Program-made: the position numbers and the translations under genes
Assembly (NCBI RefSeq): GCF_030733205.1
Contig: NZ_JASHJL010000028.1
Coordinates: forward strand, 1 to 64,000
Source: Mameliella sp. MMSF_3455
GTDB taxonomy: Bacteria > Pseudomonadota > Alphaproteobacteria > Rhodobacterales > Rhodobacteraceae
DNA: 64,000 bases
Direction: 5' to 3'
Notes under the pieces: generated by a model
What the model saw: the letters and a program-made list of their open reading frames with translations, nothing else
Database searches by the model: none
What the model was told of the DNA's origin: nothing
Part shown: positions 51,660 through 61,000 of the stretch, in pieces
How positions within the stretch are numbered: the first letter of the stretch is position 1
Layout of the letters: each line of letters starts with the position of its first letter

Positions 51660-52382
51660 TCAGCCCTTGAGCGCCTCGAGCGCGGCCTTGAGGTCGATGG
51701 CCCCGTCATAGAGCGCGCGGCCCGAGATCGCCCCGTTCAGGGGGGCGCCGCAGTCGCGCAGCGCCTTGAGATCCTTGATCGAGGACACGCCGCCCGAGGC
51801 GATCACCGGGATCGTCACCGCGTTGGCCAGGGCCGCCGTCGCCTCGACATTCGGGCCCTGCATGGCGCCGTCGCGGTTGATATCGGTGTAGATGATCGCC
51901 GCCACGCCCGCGTCCTCGTAGCTGCGCGCAAGGTCCACGGCATCCACCTGCGTGACCTCTGCCCAGCCCTTAGTGGCCACGCGGCCGTCCTTGGCGTCGA
52001 TGCCGACGGCCACCTGCCCGGGGAAGGCGCGGGCGGCTTCGCGCACCAGATCGGGACGCTCGACGGCCACGGTGCCAAGGATGACCCGCGACAGGCCCTT
52101 GCCCAGCCACATCTCGATGGTGGCCATGTCGCGGATACCGCCGCCCAGTTGGGTCGGCGTCTTGGTCTGTTTGAGGATCGCCTCGACGGCGGCCGCGTTT
52201 ACCGGTTCGCCGGCAAAGGCGCCGTTCAGATCGACAAGGTGCAGCCACTCGCAGCCCTGCGCCACGAATTCCAGCGCCTGGGCGGCGGGATCGTCGTTGA
52301 AGACGGTCGCCTTGTCCATGTCGCCGCGCAGCAGGCGCACGGCCTTGCCGTCCTTCAGGTCGATCGCGGGATAAAGGATCAT
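51660..52382 (-). CDS. hisA: 1-(5-phosphoribosyl)-5-[(5-phosphoribosylamino)methylideneamino]imidazole-4-carboxamide isomerase
   Basis: HisA converts ProFAR to PRFAR in histidine synthesis. The 240-residue TIM barrel has [19 protein letters not shown] with catalytic Asp near residue 8, the half-barrel repeat [26 protein letters not shown] with the second catalytic residues, and the phosphate loop [11 protein letters not shown]. Length and both catalytic regions are standard. It is separated from hisH by a pair of DUF2147 genes on the opposite strand. Confidence 0.97.
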   Translation of the reverse strand: MILYPAIDLKDGKAVRLLRGDMDKATVFNDDPAAQALEFVAQGCEWLHLVDLNGAFAGEPVNAAAVEAILKQTKTPTQLGGGIRDMATIEMWLGKGLSRVILGTVAVERPDLVREAARAFPGQVAVGIDAKDGRVATKGWAEVTQVDAVDLARSYEDAGVAAIIYTDINRDGAMQGPNVEATAALANAVTIPVIASGGVSSIKDLKALRDCGAPLNGAISGRALYDGAIDLKAALEALKG

Positions 52383-52517
52383 TTCGGGCTGCCCTTTCAG
52401 AGTTTTGCCGCGCCTTAGTATGACGCCACGATAGATGCAACGCGACCTTGCGTCATGCTTGATCGGGGTCTGGCGCCGCAGACACAGTCAGGATGACCTG
52501 AACGGGAGGAGACAGGC

Positions 52518-52901
52518 ATGAAACTACTCAAGATTGCGGCGTTGTGCGGAATTTTGGCTGGCGCGGCGGCGGCGGATCCGATCGAAGGCGTCTGGAAGAC
52601 CCAGCCGGACGATGGATCCTATGCTCATATCGTGATGGGGCCCTGCGGTGGCAAGATCTGCGGCAAGATCGCGCGGACCTTCAACGCGGGCGGCGAATAC
52701 ACCTCTCCGACCAAGGGCAAGACGCTGGTGATCGACATGGTCCCGCAGGGCGGGGGCAAGTACGAGGGCAAGGTCTGGCGCCCGTCGAACGACAAGATCT
52801 ACCTGGGCAAGATGACACTGAACGGCAGCAGCCTGAAACTGCGCGGCTGCGTGGCGGGCGGATTGATCTGTTCGGCACAGACCTGGCGCCGGGTGCAGTA
52901 G
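52518..52901 (+). CDS. DUF2147 domain-containing secreted protein (first of a tandem pair)
   Basis: This 127-residue protein has a signal peptide (about 1-19, cleavage after Ala-Ala-Ala) and a compact DUF2147 domain: GVWKTQPDDGSYAHIVMGPCGGKICGKIARTFN and the C-terminal LKLRGCVAGGLICSAQTWRRV with paired cysteines. Periplasmic beta-barrel-like members have unknown function. It is oriented against the his genes and followed after 128 bases by a paralogue, so the pair looks like a local insertion plus duplication. Confidence 0.9.
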   Translation: MKLLKIAALCGILAGAAAADPIEGVWKTQPDDGSYAHIVMGPCGGKICGKIARTFNAGGEYTSPTKGKTLVIDMVPQGGGKYEGKVWRPSNDKIYLGKMTLNGSSLKLRGCVAGGLICSAQTWRRVQ

Positions 52902-53029
52902 GCCGCGCGCAAGAGAGAGAACCGGCAATATTTTGCGGACGGGCTTGCGGGGACTGGAAAAGGGCGGCGGCCCGACCATATGCGTGGTAGGTTCAAGTTC
53001 TTGAACTTCTGCAACAAAGGACGCATCTC

Positions 53030-53422
53030 ATGCCCCGCTTTCGCCTGCTTCTGCCGCTTGTGCTCGGTAGCCTGGCGGCCCCCGCTCTTGCCGATCCGGC
53101 CGTCGGTCTCTGGCGCACCGAACCCGACCGCAAGAACCTGACAAGCCTGATCCGCATCGACACCTGCGGCGCCGCGCTCTGCGGTACGGTGCTCAAGGCC
53201 TTTGATCCGCAGGGGCGCGAGGTGCAGACCGCCAACGTCGGCAAACAGCTTTTCTGGGATCTCAAGCCCGCCGGGTCGGGCAACTATCGTGGCGGGACGG
53301 TCCATGTGCCGCTGCTGAACGTCGAGGCCAAGGCCAAGGCAGAACTGTCCGGCAACAAGCTGCACGTGACGGGGTGCAAGGGGTTGATCTGCGACGGCCA
53401 GACGTGGGTCCGCGCGAACTGA
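53030..53422 (+). CDS. DUF2147 domain-containing secreted protein (second of a tandem pair)
   Basis: This paralogue of the preceding gene has 130 residues with a signal peptide (cleavage after Ala-Leu-Ala near residue 20) and the same domain: GLWRTEPDRKNLTSLIRIDTCGAALCGTVLKAFD and LHVTGCKGLICDGQTWVRAN. The aligned cysteines (DTC...LC and GC...IC) match the first copy, which suggests two disulphides. Sequence divergence between the copies is large, so the duplication is old. Function unknown. Confidence 0.9.
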   Translation: MPRFRLLLPLVLGSLAAPALADPAVGLWRTEPDRKNLTSLIRIDTCGAALCGTVLKAFDPQGREVQTANVGKQLFWDLKPAGSGNYRGGTVHVPLLNVEAKAKAELSGNKLHVTGCKGLICDGQTWVRAN

Positions 53423-53528
53423 TCCCGGGGCGGGGGCTCTATCCCCGCGTCTGTGCCGTGCCTCCAAGGCTATTCAATCAAAGTGGTCGCTTCGACTGTC
53501 CTGACTTGGGACGGCCGAAGCGGCGCGT

Positions 53529-54164
53529 TCAGGGGTGCCAGGTCAGGAAATTGGCAATCATGCGCAGCCCGGCCCCGGCGCTTTTCTCCGGGTGGAACTG
53601 CAGGCCGATCATGGTGCCGCGCGCCACGATGGCGGTGACATCGCCACCATAGTCGACATGGGCGACCCGCTGTGCCGGGTCGGACAGCCGCATCTGGTAG
53701 GAATGCACGAAATAGGCGTGTTCACCGGTTGCGATCCCGTCCAGTACCGGGTGCGGATTGTCGACCACCAGGTCGTTCCAGCCCATGTGCGGGACCTTCA
53801 GCGTCTTGTCGGCGGGCGCGATCACCTCGACCTCGCCGTCGATCCAGCCAAGGCCTGGCGTCTCGGCGTATTCATGGCCGACGCGTGCCATCAGCTGCAT
53901 GCCCACGCAGATGCCCAGGAAGGGCCGCCCGCGGGTTTCCACCGCTTCGATCATCGCCTCGAAACAGCCGGAGTTGCGCAGCGCCGAGGCGCAGGCCGGA
54001 AAGGCGCCGTCGCCGGGCAGCACGATGCGATCCGCCCGGGCCACCACGTCGGGGTCGTCGGTGACGCGGACCTCGCCCGCCCCGGTTTCCAGCGCCATCT
54101 TCTGAAACGCCTTTTCGGCGGAATGCAGGTTACCGCTTTCGTAGTCGATGATTGCCGTCAGCAT
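53529..54164 (-). CDS. hisH: imidazole glycerol phosphate synthase subunit HisH
   Basis: HisH is the glutaminase that feeds ammonia to HisF. The 211-residue class I amidotransferase has FLGICVGMQLM with nucleophile Cys (near residue 83), the oxyanion strand region, and the catalytic His and Glu in LQFHPEKS close to the C-terminus. The start MLTAIIDYESGNLHSAEKAF is typical. It lies 38 bases after hisB and, in this genome, is separated from hisF/hisA by the DUF2147 pair. Confidence 0.97.
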   Translation of the reverse strand: MLTAIIDYESGNLHSAEKAFQKMALETGAGEVRVTDDPDVVARADRIVLPGDGAFPACASALRNSGCFEAMIEAVETRGRPFLGICVGMQLMARVGHEYAETPGLGWIDGEVEVIAPADKTLKVPHMGWNDLVVDNPHPVLDGIATGEHAYFVHSYQMRLSDPAQRVAHVDYGGDVTAIVARGTMIGLQFHPEKSAGAGLRMIANFLTWHP

Positions 54165-54202
54165 CGCGGCCTCCTTGGTCAGCGGATCGTTTCGGGGGCA
54201 GG

Positions 54203-54793
54203 CTAGAGCGCGCCCTTGGTCGAGGGCACCGCATCCGCCTTGCGCGGATCGGTTTCCAGCGCGTCGCGCAGGGCGCGCGCTACCGCCTTGAAGGCGGCCT
54301 CGGTGATGTGGTGGCTGTTGACGCCGTGCAGGCAGTCGACATGCAGGGTGATGCCGCCATGCGTGCTGAGCGCCTGGAAGAACTCGCGCACCAGTTCCGT
54401 GTCGAACGTGCCGATCTTCTGGCTGGGCAGGTCCAGGTTCCAGACCAGGAAGGGGCGCGCGGACAGGTCCAGCGCGGCACGGACCAGCGCATCGTCCATC
54501 GGCAGCAGGCAGGAACCATAGCGTACGATGCCCTTCTTGTCGCCCATCGCCTGGGTGAGCGCCTGGCCCAGGGCGATGCCCACGTCCTCGACCGTGTGGT
54601 GATCGTCAACGTGCAGGTCGCCCTTGGCCCGCACTGTCATGTCGATCAGCGCGTGGCGCGAAAGCTGGTCCAGCATGTGGTCGAAGAAACCGACGCCGGT
54701 CTGGTTGTCATAGCTGCCGGTCCCGTCGAGATTGATCTCGACGCTGATCTCGGTCTCTGCGGTCTGGCGGGTGATCTTGGCGGTGCGCATCAT
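54203..54793 (-). CDS. hisB: imidazoleglycerol-phosphate dehydratase
   Basis: HisB dehydrates imidazole glycerol phosphate to imidazole acetol phosphate. The 196-residue enzyme carries the metal-binding motifs [13 protein letters not shown] and [38 protein letters not shown] and the substrate loop [14 protein letters not shown]. It is the first histidine gene on this strand in the window. The stand-alone dehydratase form, without a phosphatase fusion, is usual for alphaproteobacteria. Confidence 0.97.
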   Translation of the reverse strand: MMRTAKITRQTAETEISVEINLDGTGSYDNQTGVGFFDHMLDQLSRHALIDMTVRAKGDLHVDDHHTVEDVGIALGQALTQAMGDKKGIVRYGSCLLPMDDALVRAALDLSARPFLVWNLDLPSQKIGTFDTELVREFFQALSTHGGITLHVDCLHGVNSHHITEAAFKAVARALRDALETDPRKADAVPSTKGAL

Positions 54794-54855
54794 CTTGTCC
54801 CCTGAAGTCGGCCCCTTATAGGCATGGCTGCGGCGGCGTCAAAGGGGGAGGGCGC

Positions 54856-55110
54856 TCAGTCTCCGCAGGCGCGCACCATCGCGTCGAGCGTCGTCGCGTC
54901 GGGAAACCGTCCGCCGCCGGACAGAACGCCCCGCTCGCGCGGCAGGTCATTGCTTTCAAAGAAAAAGCGCATGCCCGCATGGGCCTTTGGGTTGACCGGC
55001 AGGCCCAGGGTGATCCAGTGTATGTCATCCTTGACACCGCTGGCGAGATGATGCGCCTGCCACATGGGAATCCGCATGTCGGCGATCGGTACCCAGTTTG
55101 GCCGGGTCAA
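54856..55110 (-). pseudogene. C-terminal fragment paralogous to the ClpP-like protein gene
   Basis: The 84-residue reading frame ends FPDATTLDAMVRACGD, matching the end of the neighbouring ClpP-like protein (VPDKTTLDVLTRACGA). Upstream positions also align (DDIHWITLGLPVNPKAHAG with DDYFLTVRLPADLHRHVG). The ClpP-like N-terminal domain and signal peptide are missing. An ATG exists (MTRPNWVPIADMRIP) but without a clear ribosome site, so the fragment is probably the remains of a truncated tandem duplicate. It lies between hisB and the full-length gene. Confidence 0.65.
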
Positions 55111-55182
55111 AGTCGCCCCTGCGTCAAGTTGCGTCGCGCCCCTCGTGAACCGCTGATAGTCCTGGCCGCGAAGGCGCGTGCG

Positions 55183-56235
55183 TCAGGCGCCGCAGGCACG
55201 GGTGAGAACGTCCAGCGTTGTCTTGTCCGGGACGGTCCCTTGCGCCGACAGAACAGAAAAGAAATTCGTCATCCGGTTGGTCTGAAACCGAAGGTCCTTG
55301 CCGACGTGGCGGTGCAGATCGGCAGGCAGGCGGACTGTGAGAAAATAGTCGTCACCACGTGGACCCAGTTCGATAACGTGGTCAAAGGACATCGGGATGG
55401 CCGTCTGACCAAGAGTGACCTTCATGTCCGGTGCCCCCCTTTGCCGGTCGGGTACGCCGTTGTTTGGGCCGATCCCGGTATCGAGGATCGAAAGCAGCCA
55501 GCCCGAGTGTTCGCGCGAACAACGCAGGCTGTATGCCCGGTTGAGATCGCCGTCAGCGCCAATAGTCTCCCAGCGGGCCACAAGTCCCCCCTCCCCGGTA
55601 TCGAGCCGGACAGCGGTGCGCCTGCTATCCGTGCTAATGCCAAGGCGCACAATCTCTTCTTGAGTGAGAAAATGCATCTTGTCGCCCGGAATCCTGCTGG
55701 ACAGAGTCAACAATTCCGCGCTGATTCCCATCTCGATCAGGTACAGGACAAGCTGGCCCATGATCTGCTGTGTGGCGGCTGTTGGTATGTTGCGGCCATC
55801 GGGGCTGTGGAATTGGTGTACGCCCAATTCGCCGCCCTCTGCCACGCGGATGCTTCCGCCAAGCAGGGCAAAGACACAGGCGGATTCGCATGTTCCGCCT
55901 TCGACACCCTGGTCATATTGCGGCATGTCTGGCATGGGGCCGCTGCGGCCGACGGTTGTGCGGATGCCCTCTTCGCGGAACAGTCGTCCCAGCGCGATGG
56001 CGGCGCCCAGATTGCCGCCGGGCGAATCGAGTCTAAGACTGTAGCCAACGCCGTTTTCCCGAAGGTAGGCCCGGAACGCATCAGGCGTCTCGTCAGTGAT
56101 TTCTCCTTCTGCCGAAGTCCATCCGCAGCCGATGCAGTTTCCGCCTGACCAGCGGCTTTCAAAGCGCATGGGCTCTGCACTGGCAGAGAGCGCGCCGGTA
56201 GCCAGAACGACGGCCAGAAAAATAGCTTTCATCAC
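55183..56235 (-). CDS. secreted protein with ClpP/crotonase-fold serine-protease-like domain
   Basis: This 350-residue protein has a signal peptide (about 1-20; cleavage after Ala-Ser-Ala). A ClpP-like domain (about 25-195) has the oxyanion segment RLDSPGGNLGAAIALG and the nucleophile-type CESACVFALLGG, with GVHQFHSPDGRN following. The last 130 residues form a separate domain ending in DKTTLDVLTRACGA. Such proteins are found in roseobacters as periplasmic ClpP-like proteins of unknown role. It is preceded on the opposite flank by tRNA-Gly genes and followed by a truncated paralogue. Confidence 0.8.
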   Translation of the reverse strand: MMKAIFLAVVLATGALSASAEPMRFESRWSGGNCIGCGWTSAEGEITDETPDAFRAYLRENGVGYSLRLDSPGGNLGAAIALGRLFREEGIRTTVGRSGPMPDMPQYDQGVEGGTCESACVFALLGGSIRVAEGGELGVHQFHSPDGRNIPTAATQQIMGQLVLYLIEMGISAELLTLSSRIPGDKMHFLTQEEIVRLGISTDSRRTAVRLDTGEGGLVARWETIGADGDLNRAYSLRCSREHSGWLLSILDTGIGPNNGVPDRQRGAPDMKVTLGQTAIPMSFDHVIELGPRGDDYFLTVRLPADLHRHVGKDLRFQTNRMTNFFSVLSAQGTVPDKTTLDVLTRACGA

Positions 56236-56512
56236 GAATTCCTTTGGAACGATATCGTGACGCTAGACAGCGTCTCGCGTCATGTAAACCTCCGCGGGCA
56301 TGATGGGGGGCGTGGGAGAGGCGTTTCCCTTTGGCAGGCGAGGAGGGCGCGCTTCGGGAGTGCCTTGAGCCACATTTGTCCTACCCCGGCGATGACTGGA
56401 GCGGCGATCGACAGCGATGATAGAAGTGCGGGCAAATTCTTGGGAACGACGGCGGCACATGCACCTTAGGCCAGTCGGCTCAGAAATTCCAGAACCCGAG
56501 AAGAGTGACAGA
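56236..56512. other. intergenic region, no gene seen
   Basis: The space between the ClpP-like gene start and the first tRNA-Gly holds no coding frame with a ribosome site. It presumably contains the promoter of the ClpP-like gene (minus). Confidence 0.4.
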
Positions 56513-56587
56513 TGGAGCGGGCGAGGCGATTCGAACGCCCGACCCTAACCTTGGCAAGGTTATGCTCTACCCCTGAGCTACGCCCGC
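56513..56587 (-). tRNA. tRNA-Gly (anticodon GCC), copy 1
   Basis: On the minus strand the 75-base unit folds as a cloverleaf: acceptor GCGGGCG/CGCCCGC, a D arm GCTC/GAGC, anticodon arm with CTTGCCAAG (GCC anticodon) and T arm with TTCGAATC. The 3' CCA is encoded. It is identical to the copy at 56656-56730. Confidence 0.97.
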
Positions 56588-56655
56588 AAAACCATCCTGT
56601 CATTCCGGAGCCTCGCTTTGTGGCGGTGGGTGCCGCCCGAGGAAATCCGGCCATT

Positions 56656-56730
56656 TGGAGCGGGCGAGGCGATTCGAACGCCCGACCCTAACCTTGGCAA
56701 GGTTATGCTCTACCCCTGAGCTACGCCCGC
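56656..56730 (-). tRNA. tRNA-Gly (anticodon GCC), copy 2
   Basis: This is an identical 75-base repeat of the neighbouring tRNA-Gly, 68 bases upstream in transcription direction. It includes the CCA end. The tandem copies match all bases, which points to recent duplication or gene conversion. GGC is a common Gly codon in this high-GC genome. Confidence 0.97.
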
Positions 56731-57278
56731 GTGCCAAATGGTGAGCGCGGAATTAGCCTCTACGGCGCGGGGGTGCAAGAGGAAAATGCACATGCCTGAC
56801 GCTTTTGATCCGGGCACCGGCCGCGCGGCTATTCTGCAGCCTTCGACTGGCTTGCTGTCGCCGCTCCACCGGAACAGGGACGGGGCATCCATATGCGCCT
56901 ACAGGTAGGCGACAGTGAGCGGTTCGGCATGCATTGCCAGGCTGGCAACGCTCTATACGTCGGTCATCTGCCATACCGTCGCCATCGGCGCGGGCAGGGC
57001 GCAAAGGCACATCCGGATCCTGTCCAGGTCGGTCCCACCCGCCATATTGGATCGGGTCCCGCTCTGCGCGCCTCCCAATGACAGGGAAGGTCATGCAACT
57101 GACGCAACTTGTCGAGTCCGCGCGTGTCGCTCTTGGCCGGAATGAATCGCGCACGCCACCAATTTCGGAACATGGTGACAAAGACAGGGGCGACCACCTA
57201 TCGCGCCAACGCACCAGCGTGACTGACGATCAGGTTCTGGCGGCTGCCGGAGAGATCGCGGCAAGGGCCGGGCACGGG
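56731..57278. other. intergenic region, no convincing gene
   Basis: About 550 bases separate the tRNA-Gly pair from the DUF2314 gene. Several open frames exist on both strands but none has a ribosome site plus a recognisable domain. The segment next to the tRNAs shows no integrase or attachment-site repeat that I could see. Confidence 0.45.
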
Positions 57279-57863
57279 TCACTGCCAGAGTTGCGGAACG
57301 GGCGTGTCCACCAGCATGGAGCGCAACTCACTGGCCAATGGCTCTGCGATGCTGTCCAGCCGCGCGCGGGTGGTGAAATAGCCATAATACCGGCCATCCC
57401 GGGCCTGCACGGCCCAATCCGCGATCTGCGGGTTCAGGAACTCGATCGGCGCACGCAGGCGCTTGCCGGGCATGAAACGCGGATGGCTGGCCAGCGACCC
57501 GGTAAAGCCTTTGCCCTTGCGCCGGATATTGTCGACCCAGACGAACTCGATCTGCTTGTCCGGATCGTCGACGCGCACCGCGACGTAAAGTGCGAGCGAG
57601 GGCGAGAAATACCCGTGTTTCTTTTCCGTGGCCGAAAGCGCGGCAGGCAGCGAGGCACGGGCCAACCCGAAGGCCTGGTTCATCGCGGGGTCGCTGCTGC
57701 GGACTTTCAGGACATCCAGCACTCCCGGAGGCAGGGCCTCGTCGGGGATTTCTATGACCGGGCCAGGGGTGTCGAAGGGGATCTCGCCCTCAGTCGCGCC
57801 GTGGGCCGCGAGCGCAAAGCCCATCAGGGCGCAGAGCATGGCGGTCGTTCGGCGAAAGAGCAT
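57279..57863 (-). CDS. DUF2314 domain-containing secreted protein
   Basis: The 194-residue product has a signal peptide (about residues 1-22, cleavage after Ala-His-Gly-Ala). The DUF2314 domain (about 55-185) has SSDPAMNQAFGLARASLPAAL, QIEFVWVDNIRRKGKGFTGSLAS and the C-terminal ADWAVQARDGRYYGYFTTR. Proteins of this family occur in the cytoplasm and periplasm of many Gram-negative bacteria with unknown role. It is followed on the same strand by nothing until the ClpP-like gene and preceded by the pyc terminator. Confidence 0.82.
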   Translation of the reverse strand: MLFRRTTAMLCALMGFALAAHGATEGEIPFDTPGPVIEIPDEALPPGVLDVLKVRSSDPAMNQAFGLARASLPAALSATEKKHGYFSPSLALYVAVRVDDPDKQIEFVWVDNIRRKGKGFTGSLASHPRFMPGKRLRAPIEFLNPQIADWAVQARDGRYYGYFTTRARLDSIAEPLASELRSMLVDTPVPQLWQ

Positions 57864-58013
57864 GCGGGAATCCTTCCCGATTCTGGAATGGCTGCAGGGG
57901 GATCATAGCTGGCCGACCCGCATGCGGCAACGGTTTGGCATGTCTTGCGAATTCCGCTTGTCCACAGGGGGGGCTCAATTCGCCAGTTTGTGGATATCCT
58001 GAGGACAGATAGA

Positions 58014-58039
58014 AAAACAGCCCCGTGCGGGGCTGTTTT
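58014..58039. terminator. bidirectional Rho-independent terminator after pyc
   Basis: AAAACAGCCCC, loop GTGC and GGGGCTGTTTT form a perfect hairpin (58014-58039) located 24 bases past the pyc stop codon. On the minus strand a T run follows. Confidence 0.9.
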
Positions 58040-58062
58040 CAGATCTTCAATGAGGGTCGGCT

Positions 58063-61000
58063 TCACTCCAGCTCGACAAGCAGGTCCTTGGCGTCGATCT
58101 GGCCGCCCGGCGTCACGTGGACCGCCTTGACGGTGCCGTCACGTTCGGCGTGCAGGCCGGTTTCCATCTTCATCGCCTCGATGGTCAGCAACAGGTCGCC
58201 TTCCTTGACCTGCTGTCCCACAGTGGCGACGACCGTCGCAACAACGCCCGGCATCGGGGCGCCGATGTGGCAGGGGTTGCCCAGCTCTGCCTTGGGACGC
58301 GCCGCGCTGGACCCTTGAGCCTTGCGGTCGGGCACGCGGACGGTGCGCGGCTGCCCGTTCAACTCGAAGAAGACCCGAACTTCGCCGTCGTCATGGGTTT
58401 CGCCCACCGCCTGCAGGCGGATTTCCAGCGTCTTGCCCGGGTCGATCTCGGCGGTGATCTCCTCGCCGGGCTCCATCCCGTAGAAGAAGGTCCGCGTGGG
58501 CAGGGTGCGCACCGGGCCGTAGGTCTCATGCCGCGCGGCGTAGTCGGTAAAGACCTTGGGGTACATCAGGTAGCCGTTCAGGTCCTCGTCGTCGAAGGCA
58601 ACCCCTTCGAGCTTGCCTTCCAGTTCCTTTCGGGCGTCGTCGATGTTGATCGGCGCAGCCTTCAGGCCGGGACGCTCTGTAAAGGGCTTGTCGTCCTTGA
58701 GGATCTTCTTCTGGATCTTCTTCGGCCAGCCGCCCGGGGGTTGGCCCAGGTTGCCCTTCATCATGTCGATGACCGAGTCGGGGAAGCTGAGGTCCTTCTT
58801 GGGATCCTCGACATCCGCCCGGGTCAGGCCCTGGCTGACCATCATCAGGGCCATGTCGCCCACCACCTTGGACGACGGCGTGACCTTGACGATATCGCCG
58901 AACATCTTGTTCACGTCCGCATAGGTCTGCGCCACCTCGTGCCAGCGCTCTTCCAGGCCAAGGCTGCGGGCCTGTGCCTTGAGGTTGGTGAACTGACCGC
59001 CCGGCATCTCGTGCAGGTAGACCTCGGAGGCGGGCGACTGCATACCCGATTCAAAGGCCGCGTATTGTCCGCGCACCGCCTCCCAGTAGTTCGAGATCTC
59101 GCGGATCGCGGCCATGTCCAGCCCGGTGTCCCGTTCGGTGAACCGCAGGCCCTCGACAATGGAGCCAAGCGTCGGCTGCGAGGTATTGCCCGAGAGCGCA
59201 TCCATCGCCGCGTCAACCGCGTCCACGCCCGCGCGGGCCGCCTCCATGATGGTGGCGATGGCCGCGCCCGAGGTGTCGTGCGTGTGGAAGTGGATCGGCA
59301 GGCCGACCTCTTCCTTCAGCGCCTTGATCAGCGCCGCCGCCGCATTGGGTTTCAACAGTCCCGCCATGTCCTTGAGGCCAAGGATATGGGCGCCCGCGTC
59401 GCGCAGGTCGTTGCCCATCGCGACATAGTATTTCAGGTCGTACTTGGCCCGGTCGGGATCAAGGATGTCGCCCGTGTAACAGATCGTGCCTTCGCAGATC
59501 TTGCCGGTTTCCAGCACCGCGTCCATCGCGACGCGCATGTTTTCGACCCAGTTGAGGCTGTCGAAGACACGGAAGACATCGACGCCCGTTTCAGCCGCCT
59601 GTTTGACGAAGAACTGCACCACGTTGTCGGGATAGTTGGTGTAGCCCACCCCGTTGGCGCCGCGCAGCAGCATCTGCGTCATCAGGTTGGGCATCCGCTC
59701 GCGCAGGTCGCGCAGGCGTTGCCACGGACATTCCTGCAGGAAGCGGTAGGCCACGTCGAAGGTCGCGCCGCCCCAGCATTCGACGCTGAAGAGTTGCGGC
59801 AGCTTGTGCGCATAGGCCGGCGCCACCTGGATCATGTCGAGGCTGCGCATCCGCGTCGCCAGCAAGGACTGGTGCCCGTCCCGCATGGTGGTGTCGGTGA
59901 TCAGCACCTGTTTCTGCGCGGCCAGCCAGTCGGCCACGGCCTGCGGGCCCTTTTCATCCAGCAGGTTCTTCGTCCCTGCGGGCGGGGTTTCCAAGGGCAC
60001 CTGCGGCGCACGGGCCGGTTTCAGGTCGGGGTGCGGCTTGGCGCGGCCCTGCACCTCGGGGTGTCCGTTCACGGTGATGTCCGCGATATAGGTCAGCACC
60101 TTCGTGCCCCGGTCGCGCCGTTTCTTGAAGTCGAACAGCTCCGGCGTCGTGTCGATGAACTTGGTCGTGTACTGGTTGTTCAGGAAGGTCGGATGCTTCA
60201 GCAGGTTGATCACGAACTCGATGTTCGTGGTCACGCCCCGGATGCGGAACTCGCGCAGGGCGCGGTCCATCCTGCGGATTGCCTGTTCCGGTGTCGGCGC
60301 CTTGGCCGTGACCTTGACCAGCAGCGAATCGTAGAACCGGGTGATGACCCCGCCCGCGTAGGCCGTCCCGCCGTCCAGGCGGATGCCCATACCGGTGGCC
60401 GAGCGGAACGCGGTGATGCGGCCGTAGTCGGGGATGAAGCTGTTGGACGGATCCTCGGTGGTGATCCGGGTCTGCAGCGCGTGGCCCGTCAGGCGGATAT
60501 CGTACTGGCTGGCCTTGCCGGTGGCTTCGGCCAGCGACTTGCCCTCGGCGATCAGGATCTGGGCCTGCACGATGTCGATGCCGGTCACTTCCTCGGTGAC
60601 GGTATGTTCGACCTGCACGCGGGGGTTGACCTCGATGAAGTAGAACTTGCCCGTTTCCATATCCATCAGGAATTCGACGGTGCCCGCGCATTCATAGTTC
60701 ACATGGGCGCAGATCTTGCGGCCCAGCTCGCACAGTTCCTCGCGCTGCGCCTCCGACAGGTAGGGCGCAGGGGCGCGCTCCACGACTTTCTGATTGCGGC
60801 GCTGCACGGAACAGTCGCGCTCGTAGAGGTGATAGATGTGGCCCTGCTTGTCGCCGAGGATCTGCACCTCGACGTGGCGGGCGCGGGTGATCATCTTTTC
60901 CAGATAACCTTCGCCGTTGCCAAAGGCGGCCTCGGCTTCGCGCCGGCCTTCCAGCACCTTGTCCTTGAGCTCATCGGCGGATTCGATCGGGCGCATGCCC

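Noticed and set aside
56513-56730. Identical tandem tRNA-Gly genes as possible integration site
   Set aside because: The identity is explained by duplication of the tRNA; no attachment repeat, integrase or foreign gene follows.
56753-57214. 153-residue frame near the tRNA-Gly genes
   Set aside because: Composition is that of random GC-rich DNA with many Arg; no ribosome site and no integrase-like motif, so no prophage or island evidence beside the tRNAs.
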